Positions 17,781-25,305 of a DNA stretch of 46,606 nt are shown here, one piece after another. Numbering within the stretch: position 1 is the stretch's first letter; the number at the start of each line of letters is the position of its first letter. The translations under genes and the position numbers were made by a program. Below the pieces are notes generated by a model. That model saw nothing but the letters and a program-made list of their open reading frames with translations. It was not told where the DNA came from and did not search any database. This DNA comes from Desmonostoc geniculatum HA4340-LM1 (lineage in GTDB: Bacteria; Cyanobacteriota; Cyanobacteriia; Cyanobacteriales; Nostocaceae), in contig JAHHHB010000053.1 in the NCBI GenBank assembly GCA_019359545.1, positions 1 through 46,606 of the forward strand, in the 5' to 3' direction.

Positions 17781-18120
17781 ACATACCGCTGAATTGTCAG
17801 GAACAGAATACCCAACTGAATTCTCAATTCTGACTCCTGAATTCTGTTCAACAAAGTAAAGAATGTTTGCTGAAGGAAAAATGCACGCTTGTGCAAATAG
17901 ATAAAAAACCTCATTTTTTGCTGGAAACAGCAAAAGAATAATTTAGTGTAACTAATAACAGCAATTAAAATATCGTCAAATTGCAACATATTTGATAAAA
18001 ATTGCAATTGCCCAAGCTAGAAGTGCCACTAGACTAAATCTCAAGTTATCAAGATTGTATAATGTTGCGGATTTATATTCTGCTAATTTTCCTCAAATTC
18101 AAATGCATTTTGGGATATAG
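17781..18120. other. Leader region of the first sugar-binding gene
   Basis: 17820-17850 contains a short GAATTCTGACTCCTGAATTC-like STRR piece. The remaining AT-rich sequence up to 18120 has no gene. It presumably held the promoter of the binding-protein gene, but no convincing -35/-10 pair could be picked. Confidence 0.4.
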
Positions 18121-18732
18121 ATGAATATGAAGAAAATTTGGTTTTTAGCTAGCATATTAAGTTTCGTTGGCATTGCAGTTGTGGGTTGCAGTGACACTCC
18201 AAATGCTAACAACGCTAGCAATACTAGTACTAATACTGCTACAAACACTAGTTTAGAAAATAAAGCATTGCAAACAATCGGCATTACCTTGGGTGATTTA
18301 GGTAATCCCTTTTATGTAGCAGTGCAAAAGGGAGCAGAAGAAAAAGCAAAAAAAATTGGGGATGAGATTAGAGTTAATACAGTTTCCAGTGGCTTCGATT
18401 TGAACCAACAAAGCAACCAAATCGAAAATTTCACGGCGGCGAATACTGACCTAATTATCCTCAGTGCGGTTGACAAAAAAGGAGTTAAACCAGCGATCGA
18501 TCAAGCGAGGAGCGCAGGTAGGATTGTCATTGCGGTAGATTCAGCCGTTGATGCAGACGTGGATGCCATGATTAGCTCTAACAATATCCAAGCTGGAGAG
18601 ATTGCTTGCAAGTATATTGGCGATCGCCTCAACGGCAAAGGTAATGTAGTTATTCTCAACGGTACACCGATGGACTCAATCAATCAGCGAGTCAGTGGCT
18701 GTAAGAATTCCTTAGCCAAATACCCGCGATAA
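18121..18732 (+). pseudogene. Sugar ABC transporter substrate-binding lipoprotein, 3'-truncated (paralogue 1)
   Basis: The 203 codons cover a lipoprotein signal (lipobox VVGC, Cys near residue 23), a Thr/Asn-rich linker, and about two thirds of a periplasmic binding protein of the ribose/galactose (RbsB-like, peripla_BP_4) class. Signatures are GITLGDLGNPFYVAVQKGAE, DLNQQSNQIENF and VDKKGVKPAIDQARSAGRIV. The protein stops at SLAKYPR, where the family should continue for about 110 residues. Downstream is GGGGAGAT-type repeat sequence rather than coding sequence. Without the second lobe it cannot close on a sugar. No permease or ATPase gene follows. It is about 55% alike to the second copy at 18850 by eye. 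Confidence 0.85.
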
Positions 18733-18754
18733 CCTTGGTAGTTACAAAGGGTAG

Positions 18755-18830
18755 TAGTGGGGGAGATGGGGAGATGGGGAGAGAATTACACCCCATGCCC
18801 TATGCCCTATGCCCTATGCCCGATTCAGAT
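18755..18830. repeat. STRR tract (GGGGAGAT and CCCTATG units)
   Basis: GGGGAGAT units at 18758-18782 and CCCTATG units at 18797-18822 form inverted G-rich and C-rich arms between the two sugar-binding genes. The truncated 3' end of paralogue 1 runs into this tract. Confidence 0.8.
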
Positions 18831-18849
18831 TTTTTTTAATAGGAGATAT

Positions 18850-19929
18850 ATGAATTTAAGAAAAATTGCGATCGCAGCTAGTTTAATCAGTTTGGTTGGT
18901 GGTACTGTCATTGGCTGCTCGAATGGCTCTGAAAATGGTACTGCTAGTAATCCCGATCCCAACGCCGCTGGTAATACAGCTACTAATACTAGCGCCCAGA
19001 GTCAGCCAGGTAGTGGGGATGGGAAATTGCGATCGGTAGCTTTCACGGCTGGTGATTTAAGTAACCCCTTCTTCGTCTTGATGGGACAGGAAATTGAAGC
19101 CACAGCCAAGAAAATCGGCGGCAATGATGTCAGGACAACCGTAGTTTCCAGCGCCTACGACCTCAACCAACAAGCCAACCAAATTGAAAACTTCACGGCG
19201 TCGAATACTGACATTATTATCCTGAATGCTGCTGATAAAAGTGGCATTAAACCAGCAGTGGAAAAAGCCAAAGAAGCAGGCAGAATTGTGATTGCGGTAG
19301 ATACAGGTGCTGAGGGCGGTGTAGATGCCACGGTGACAACTAATAATGTGCAAGCGGGAGAAGTTGGTTGTCAATATATTGCTGACCGCCTCAAAGGCAA
19401 AGGTAGTGTAGTAATTCTCAACGGACCTCAGGTGGACTCGGTGATTCAGCGAGTTAGTGGTTGCGAGAAAGTATTGGCTAGGACTTACGCATTGACGCAA
19501 AATACAAAGTATGCACAGTTTGAAAACCATATCTATCGTAGGGGCACAGCATTGCTGTGCCCCTACAACGCGGGTTTATGTATCATCAAAGAACGATTAA
19601 TCAAAGCCTGAAACGAACTATTTTCGTGAACGCATACCATGATTAATTTGTACAGTGCGTAAGTCCTATTGGCCAAATATCCCGGCCTCAAACTCCTCTC
19701 CAAAGACCAGAACGGAGAAGGCAGCAGGGATGGCGGGCTGAGAGTCATGACAGATTTGCTGACAACCTTTCCCAAAATTGATGCTGTTTTTGCGATCAAC
19801 GATCTGAGTGGAGTGGGAGCAGAACTAGCAGCCAACCAAGCACAACGTAAAGACTTCTTTATTGTTGGCGTTGATGGTGCGCCAGAAGCCATTAAAGCGA
19901 TCGCTGCCAAAGATAGCATTGGTTATTCC
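18850..19929 (+). pseudogene. Sugar ABC transporter substrate-binding lipoprotein, MITE-interrupted and 3'-truncated (paralogue 2)
   Basis: AGGAG sits just before the ATG at 18850. A longer frame from 18757 begins in repeat sequence and is rejected. The product begins with a lipobox (VIGC) and the RbsB-like fold: FTAGDLSNPFFVLMGQEIEA, then ADKSGIKPAVEKAKEAGRIV, then QRVSGCEKVLA. At 19479 the frame is broken by MITE-A copy 2. After the MITE (19669 on) it resumes as KYPGLKLLSKDQNGEGSRDG, FAINDLSGVGAELAANQAQ and FFIVGVDGAPEAIKAIAAKD. Deleting the MITE and one TTGGC repeat restores VLAKYPG exactly. The 3' end is also lost: after SIGYS the frame enters CCCCACTC repeats. Two independent lesions make it dead. 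Confidence 0.9.
19479..19668. mobile_element. MITE-A copy 2 (190 bp), inside the sugar-binding gene
   Basis: The ends are TAGGACTTACGCA and TGCGTAAGTCCTA. TTGGC is duplicated at 19474-19478 and 19669-19673. The interior holds a 29-bp palindrome (19538-19566) with GTAGGGGCACAGC arms. Its right end (read inward) and left end match the left and right ends of copy 5 at 46154-46331, so copies 2 and 5 form a longer subfamily in opposite orientation. Confidence 0.9.
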
Positions 19930-19985
19930 CCTCATCCCCGCGTCCCCCTTATCTCCCCCACTCCCCACTCCCTACTCCCCAGTTT
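19930..19985. repeat. STRR tract (CCCCACTC units)
   Basis: CCCCCACTCCCCACTCCC and related units lie between the truncated 3' end of the second sugar-binding gene and the 3' end of the convergent MHYT sensor gene. Confidence 0.8.
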
Positions 19986-22656
19986 TAAATCCACTGACAT
20001 ACGCTTGTAATTGCTCTGCCACTTCTCTTGCTTGTTGTAGGGAGTTAGATACAGTGCTAGACGAATCTGCGGTGTATTTTAAAGTTTCGGTAATCTGTTC
20101 GATTAAAGATGCGATCGCTTGGGAAGTTTCTCCTTGAGATCCTGTTGCCGCAAAAATCGATTGTACTAAATGATTCATCTGCTCAGATACTTCTAAAATA
20201 TCTTCCAGTTTCAACTTGGCATTTTGCACAAGATTTGCTTTTTCTCCTATCTCGGTCGTTCCCGATTCTATGGCTTTAACTAATGCGGTAGTTTCCAATT
20301 CCATGTCAGTTAAAACGCCTTGAATTTCTTGGGTGGCTTCGCCAGACTGCACAGCTAATTGAGTAATTTGTTCTACTACTTTCGCAAAGCCTCGACCGCG
20401 ATCGCCCATCCATGTGGCTTCAATACTGGCATCGCTGGCTAACAAGTTAGTTTGGGTGGCGATTTGCCCAATCGTTGATGCAACATGGGAAATTTTTTGA
20501 GAAGATTCGCTCAGATTATTGACTTTGTTAGCTATTTGTGCAATCGTCTGCTGCAAATTCAAGATGCTTTCCACAGTCAAATCTATTGTTCCCTTGGCTG
20601 TTTCTACTGTGTTAGTAGTAGTGACGCCTACTTCCTGTAGCTGCCCTGCATTATCTACCACCTTTTGAATCCAGAAATTCAGATTATTTAGTTCTTGAAG
20701 GGTGTAAGTAATCTGTTCAATTTGTTTGAGTGCTTCATCTCCCACTTGCTGGATGAAACCAGAGTTTTCACCAAGGTAAACATTCATTTGGTAGGCAGTT
20801 TGTTGGATTTGAGTGACAATTTGCCACAGGGTATAAATGATGGTATTAATAACATCAGCTAAGATTCCAACTTCCCCGGCTGTAACTTGAGAGCGAACAG
20901 TTAAATTTCCTTGGGATACCTCATTAACATCATAGATAAGTTTTAGGAGCTGTTCTTGGAGAACTTCTTGACTACGCCTTAATTCTTCTTCTGTTTCCTT
21001 GCGCGAAGTAATTTCAACTAGCACGCCAATAAAATTGATTATTTGTCCAAACGCGTCTGGTACAGGAGAAATTGTTAATTCACACCAGAAGGAAGTTCTA
21101 TTTTTGCGATAACTTTTCAGCACAACTTGGCATTCTCTCGAAGCCTCCATTGCCTCGTCTAATTCTCTAATGGTGTCCGGATCTGTGTCAGCACCTTGGA
21201 GAAATTGGTAGTTACATCCTAGTAACTCACCAGATGAATAGCCTGTAATTTTTTCCAAGGCAGCATTGCAAAATATAATTGGATTTGTTGGCTGACGTGG
21301 ATCGGTAATGAATATGGCGTTACTGGCTGAAGCGATCGCCCGATCGCGAAGCCGCAAAACTTTCTGTGCTTGCTCAAGCTCATCTAGTAGACTCGCTTGT
21401 TCTAAAGCGATGCCGACTTGAATTGCTAATTGTCTAAATAAATTAATTTCATACTTTTGCCAATACCGAGGTCTAGAACATTCGTGGGCACACAATAAAC
21501 CGACAAGTTGATTATTATGGATAATCGGTGCAATCAAATTCGCCTTAATTTGAAAACCTTCGAGAATTTCCCGGTGACATTCTGTAAAACCAGCTTCATA
21601 AATATCATTGGTAGCTCGGACTCGGCCATTTTTGTACATTTCAATATAATTTTCCCGGAATGGGTCATTGACCGTTTTTCCTAAGGTTTTCGTCCAACCT
21701 TGAGCGATGGACTCGGCGATGATAATGCCACTCCAGTCACTATTGAAACGATACATAACCACACGGTCTGTTTTTAATGCTAGACGAACTTCATGGACAG
21801 TTGTGTTGATTACATCATCTAACTTCAGCGATCGCCGAATTTGTAGGGTAATTTCTGTAAATAATTGTGAAAGTTTGGCTTGGTCTTCTTGTTCTGCTAA
21901 AAGCTTTGTTTGGGCAGACAAACGCCGATCTATAAACGAAGTCAGCAGCGCAAAACCGAGAATCACCAATGTAGCAGTACCAATAGAAAAACCCAGCCAA
22001 GTTAGGGAATCGTTCGTTTTTGCTAGCCCAGATATTGCTGTTGGGTTCGTCGGCGTGAATCTCACAGCCCCCATCCCTGTGTAATGCATCCCAGCGATCG
22101 CTCCCCCGATAAAAAGCGCACCGCTAACCTTCGCCCGCCAGTGAGTTGTATTCGTTTGTGTACGTAATTGAAACGCAATATTTAGCCCTAGAATTGATGC
22201 GCCGATGGCGATCGCAATGGAAAGTATAAACAGTACTGGGTTATATGTGGCGGTTGCTTGTGTCCGCATCGCCAGCATTCCAGTGTAGTGCATGGAGGCG
22301 ATACCAATACCCATTAAGGTTCCGCCAACCACCAATTGCCAAATGCTCAACACTGGGCGACTTGCCAGGAAAAGTGCCCCTCCTGAAGCAATCACCGCAG
22401 GTAGCATAGAAACCAGCACAGTCAACATATCATAGGTTATTGGTATTGGCAGACTGAAGGCTAACATAGCCACAAAGTGCATTGACCAGATACCGATTCC
22501 CATAACCATTGCGCCGCCAATTAACCAAGCGACTTGAGCCGATGCTTTGGCTGCTGTTACCCGTGCAGCCAAATTAAGAGCAGTATATGAAGCGAGAACT
22601 GCGATCGCAATTGAAAGCGTTATCAGGCGTAGATCGTAGATGCTACTCATAGCCAT
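19972..22656 (-). CDS. MHYT-GAF-PAS-MCP-like signalling protein
   Basis: This 894-residue protein starts with an MHYT sensor (about 1-225): six membrane helices with the repeated motifs SMHFVAM, SMHYTGM and GMHYTGM, proposed to bind copper and sense O2, CO or NO. A bilin-type GAF domain follows (about 255-425, with FRENYIEMYKNGRVRATNDIYEAG), then a PAS domain with PAC (440-555), then a methyl-accepting-like helical region (about 600-885). The signalling tip reads NLLASDASIEATWMGDRGRGFAKVVEQI, close to but weaker than the MCP consensus (NLLALNAAIEAARAGE...GRGFAVVA). A CheA/CheW partner is not nearby. Likely an intracellular or membrane signal relay, possibly in motility or phototaxis (inference). 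Confidence 0.88.
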   Translation of the reverse strand: MAMSSIYDLRLITLSIAIAVLASYTALNLAARVTAAKASAQVAWLIGGAMVMGIGIWSMHFVAMLAFSLPIPITYDMLTVLVSMLPAVIASGGALFLASRPVLSIWQLVVGGTLMGIGIASMHYTGMLAMRTQATATYNPVLFILSIAIAIGASILGLNIAFQLRTQTNTTHWRAKVSGALFIGGAIAGMHYTGMGAVRFTPTNPTAISGLAKTNDSLTWLGFSIGTATLVILGFALLTSFIDRRLSAQTKLLAEQEDQAKLSQLFTEITLQIRRSLKLDDVINTTVHEVRLALKTDRVVMYRFNSDWSGIIIAESIAQGWTKTLGKTVNDPFRENYIEMYKNGRVRATNDIYEAGFTECHREILEGFQIKANLIAPIIHNNQLVGLLCAHECSRPRYWQKYEINLFRQLAIQVGIALEQASLLDELEQAQKVLRLRDRAIASASNAIFITDPRQPTNPIIFCNAALEKITGYSSGELLGCNYQFLQGADTDPDTIRELDEAMEASRECQVVLKSYRKNRTSFWCELTISPVPDAFGQIINFIGVLVEITSRKETEEELRRSQEVLQEQLLKLIYDVNEVSQGNLTVRSQVTAGEVGILADVINTIIYTLWQIVTQIQQTAYQMNVYLGENSGFIQQVGDEALKQIEQITYTLQELNNLNFWIQKVVDNAGQLQEVGVTTTNTVETAKGTIDLTVESILNLQQTIAQIANKVNNLSESSQKISHVASTIGQIATQTNLLASDASIEATWMGDRGRGFAKVVEQITQLAVQSGEATQEIQGVLTDMELETTALVKAIESGTTEIGEKANLVQNAKLKLEDILEVSEQMNHLVQSIFAATGSQGETSQAIASLIEQITETLKYTADSSSTVSNSLQQAREVAEQLQAYVSGFKTGE

Positions 22657-23240
22657 ATCTGCTTGGAACCTCAGGTGGAGCTTATGCTTTATTTTTTTAT
22701 CACTTTATGGGGCATCTGGGAGATCGGGGAGATGGGGGGAGGCTCTTAGGCGGGGAATAACCAATGCCGGGAGCAACGCCATTTTGTGAGATGGGTAAGC
22801 AGGGGAGGCAGGGGAGGCAGGGGAGGCAGGGGGAGAGAAATAAATTAAGTGTATTTATTATATATTTGGTAGTAAATATTGCTCGTATTTTCTCTTTACT
22901 CCCCCTGTTCCCCCTGCTCCCCCTGCTCATTGGACGATGATCTCACTTTTTTGCCTTGCTCCCCCAATGCCCCATGCCCTATGCCCAATAAGAATTACAA
23001 ATTACACATAGGTGTACTACTGTCCATAGATGTTTCAGTATCTTAATGAAAAGAGCAATTCATGATATTCTCATACTGAGATACTAAAAATCAGTATGCA
23101 GCTAATGCATTCTAGATTTTGTTGGGATAAATTAATAATTTATACGAAAAACTATGCACTGCCAAAGTTATAAAAACAGGCGGTTATAGCTTGTTAATTG
23201 TACAGAGTGCTTCCAAACAAACCTGAATCAAGCAAAAAAA
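22657..23240. other. Repeat-rich intergenic stretch
   Basis: 22710-22990 is dominated by STRR sequence: GGGAGATC units, GGGGAGGCA units at 22797-22835, and the inverted CCCCCTGCT units at 22903-22925, then CCCTATG units. 22990-23240 is AT-rich and probably carries the promoter of the kinase gene; I could not pick a convincing one. No gene seen. Confidence 0.6.
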
Positions 23241-24689
23241 ATGATATCAACACTTTTGAACGATCGCTATCGTATTATTAGCGTACTTGGAACTGGTGGA
23301 TTTTGTGAAACATTCTTAGCCGAAGATACTCAAATGCCTTCGGGACGACGTTGTGTAATTAAGCAACTCAAACCAGTTACCGACAACCCAGAAGTTTATC
23401 AGTTGGTACAAAGGCGATTTCAAAGAGAAGCCGCAATTTTAGAAGAACTAGGAGGATCTAGCAATCAAATTCCCACTCTATACGCCTATTTTCAAGCAGA
23501 TGGGCAATTCTACCTCGTGCAGGAATGGGTTTCTGGACAAACCCTGAATCAAGAAGTAAAACAAAACGGTTGTTTTAGCGAAAGTGAAGTCATCCCAATT
23601 TTAATTAGTCTGTTGAAACTGCTGGACTTTGTACATAGCAAAGGCATCATCCACCGCGATATTAAACCAGACAATATTATTCTGCGTTCATCTGACGGCA
23701 AACCAATTTTAATTGATTTTGGTGCAGTGCGAGAAACGATGGCAACAGTGATGCATTCAGAAGGCACTTTTAGTAATTCAATTATTATTGGTACACCAGG
23801 TTTCATGCCTAGCGAACAAGCAGCAGGGCGTCCAGTTTTTGCCAGTGACTTGTATAGTTTGGCGTTAACAGCGATTTTTTTGTTGATGGGAAAATTGCCC
23901 CACGAATTGATGACAGACTCCCAGACTGGAGAGCATGTTTGGAATAGGGATGCCATCAGTCCGAATTTAATGGAAGTTTTAAAAAAAGCAACTCAGTTTG
24001 ATGTGAGGGAGCGCTATTCTACTGCAAAAGAAATGCTGGATGCTTTGCAGACCATTGCCAATTCAACTGCACCAAAAGTGCCAATGTATAGTCAAATTTC
24101 TGCTTTTACTCATTCTGTGATCCGCTTGCCGCCTCGTCAAAGCAGTAAACAAAACGCTATTTTTATTGGTAGTAGTTTAGTCAGCGGTGGATTAATTGGT
24201 GGGTGCGTGATTATTGGTCTTTTGTTAGCAAACTCTCCTCAATCTGGGACATATCAAGGAGCTACATCTTCCCTACTGCCAAAACAAGAAGTTGGAGATA
24301 ATTCTTCATTGTCTCTTCCACCTGGAACGGCAAATTATCAAATAGGGACAAACCGGGAATCACCAATCACAAACGGCGCCAATCTACCGAATTCTTTTTA
24401 TTTCGTAGCAAATTCTAGTTTGCCAAATCTGCAAGCTGCCATTAAGCAAGTAAAAATTTTACAATCTCAAGGAATTAGTCACTCAGGAGTGTTCTGGGTA
24501 CCAGATTACCCCAACTTATTAGAACACAAAAATTTATTTATAGTTTACGTAGCCAGCTTTAAAGACCGTTCCAGTTGCATTAACTTCCTTAAAACTTACG
24601 GACAAATCAATCCAGAAGCATATTGCGCTTTTGCTAGTAAAGATTTAAATGCACCAATGGCTAAAGTGTCTTTTAAGGAAATCAAGTGA
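23241..24689 (+). CDS. Hanks-type serine/threonine protein kinase with one membrane helix
   Basis: This 482-residue protein has a complete kinase domain in residues 1-270: glycine loop LGTGGFCETFLAED, VIKQLKP with the ATP-binding lysine near 42, IHRDIKPDNIIL (H138-R139-D140), LIDFGAVRE (D159) and an activation segment ending GTPGFMPSEQAAG. A membrane helix at about 303-330 (IFIGSSLVSGGLIGGCVIIGLLLA) places the C-terminal domain outside the cytoplasm. That domain (390-480) reads FYFVANSSLPNLQAAIKQVK, then SGVFWVPDYPNL, then LFIVYVASF, and resembles a SPOR-like peptidoglycan-binding fold. This suggests a sensor of the cell envelope (inference). It stands alone. Confidence 0.9.
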   Translation: MISTLLNDRYRIISVLGTGGFCETFLAEDTQMPSGRRCVIKQLKPVTDNPEVYQLVQRRFQREAAILEELGGSSNQIPTLYAYFQADGQFYLVQEWVSGQTLNQEVKQNGCFSESEVIPILISLLKLLDFVHSKGIIHRDIKPDNIILRSSDGKPILIDFGAVRETMATVMHSEGTFSNSIIIGTPGFMPSEQAAGRPVFASDLYSLALTAIFLLMGKLPHELMTDSQTGEHVWNRDAISPNLMEVLKKATQFDVRERYSTAKEMLDALQTIANSTAPKVPMYSQISAFTHSVIRLPPRQSSKQNAIFIGSSLVSGGLIGGCVIIGLLLANSPQSGTYQGATSSLLPKQEVGDNSSLSLPPGTANYQIGTNRESPITNGANLPNSFYFVANSSLPNLQAAIKQVKILQSQGISHSGVFWVPDYPNLLEHKNLFIVYVASFKDRSSCINFLKTYGQINPEAYCAFASKDLNAPMAKVSFKEIK

Positions 24690-24742
24690 AACAGAATTCA
24701 GGAGTCAGAATTCAGAATTCAGGAGTCAGAATTCAGGAGTTA
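24690..24742. repeat. AGAATTC / AGGAGTC heptamer tract
   Basis: Alternating AGAATTC and AGGAGTC units directly follow the kinase stop codon. Same unit family as at 8131-8202. Confidence 0.85.
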
Positions 24743-24780
24743 TACCATTCCCCAAAATCTTTGCAACACATCAATCGGTT

Positions 24781-24808
24781 GTAGGGGCGTACAGCTGTAC
24801 GCCCCTAC
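24781..24808. repeat. GTAGGGGC palindrome, solo copy (perfect)
   Basis: A perfect 28-bp palindrome with arms GTAGGGGCGTACAG. Unlike the copies inside MITE-A it has no AGGACTTACGCA ends nearby. It could be a solo hairpin element or the relic of another carrier. Confidence 0.85.
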
Positions 24809-24845
24809 TATAGGACTATTATTTGATTTATGAAAAAATACGTAG

Positions 24846-24971
24846 TGGCATAGCACAGCTAAAATGTTGTAATAAATTTTATTGTGGTGTGGGCATCTTG
24901 CCCGCACCGGACGGGCGAGACGCCCATCCCACAAAAGTTTCTTAATGCACTATTTTAGCTGTGCCACGCCA
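24846..24971. mobile_element. MITE-D (126 bp)
   Basis: The terminal inverted repeats are TGGCATAGCACAGCTAAAAT on the left and ATTTTAGCTGTGCCACGCCA on the right, with two mismatches. The flanking bases are GTAG on both sides, a possible 4-bp duplication. The interior carries a hairpin of the GTGTGGGCATCTTGCCCG / CGGGCGAGACGCCCATCCCACA-related type that is widespread in cyanobacteria. It is non-coding. Confidence 0.75.
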
Positions 24972-25044
24972 GTAGGGTGTGTTATCGGCGAGAGTACGGC
25001 ACCAAATCTTTACAAGTGGTGCGTTACGGATTTCATCCTATTTT

Positions 25045-25305
25045 AAACAAGATTTGTCAATCCCCCCTTTTTTAAGGGGTGTTGGGGGGATCTAAGACAA
25101 TTACGGCAACGCATCCCAGAACATTAGATCAGAGGGAATCAGAATGCTAAAGGCGGAAGGTTCAGCCGTCTCTGCTGTAGGAGGAGAGGTAAGACCAAAA
25201 CTAGGACGAAAGTCCAGGTTGCGGCACTCGCCTGTGAGTACAGAAGCCCCACCTTCAGGCGTTCGCGCCAGCGTGCCGTAGGCAAGCCAAGGTGGGGTAG
25301 TTCAC
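25045..25305 (+). mobile_element. IS200/IS605-type remnant: tnpB 3' end with its right end
   Basis: 25096-25281 encodes the tail of TnpB. 25246-25305 is the right end: AGAAGCCCCACCTTCAGGCG pairs with GCCAAGGTGGGG, followed by TAGTTCAC, a characteristic end of such units in cyanobacteria; in intact elements this is also where the guide (omega) RNA 3' part is encoded. The upstream part of tnpB is gone and replaced by a C-rich/G-rich hairpin repeat (25062-25095). The remnant's last bases form the stop codon context of the convergent PPC/RTX gene. Confidence 0.75.
25096..25281 (+). pseudogene. tnpB: tnpB C-terminal fragment
   Basis: The open frame of 61 codons reads SQNIRSEGIRMLKAEG, then GGEVRPKLGRKSRLRHSPVS, then TEAP. 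NIRSEG is the end of the third RuvC motif region (DxNAAxNIR in intact TnpB), though the catalytic Asp-containing part before it reads DNYGNAS and is degenerate. An in-frame TAA at 25093 closes it on the 5' side and no start codon is usable. Non-functional. Confidence 0.75.

Noticed and set aside
24740..24934. 64-residue open frame on the minus strand
   Set aside because: It is translated from MITE-D and the GTAGGGGC palindrome; repeat-derived frames of this kind are common and have no family signature.
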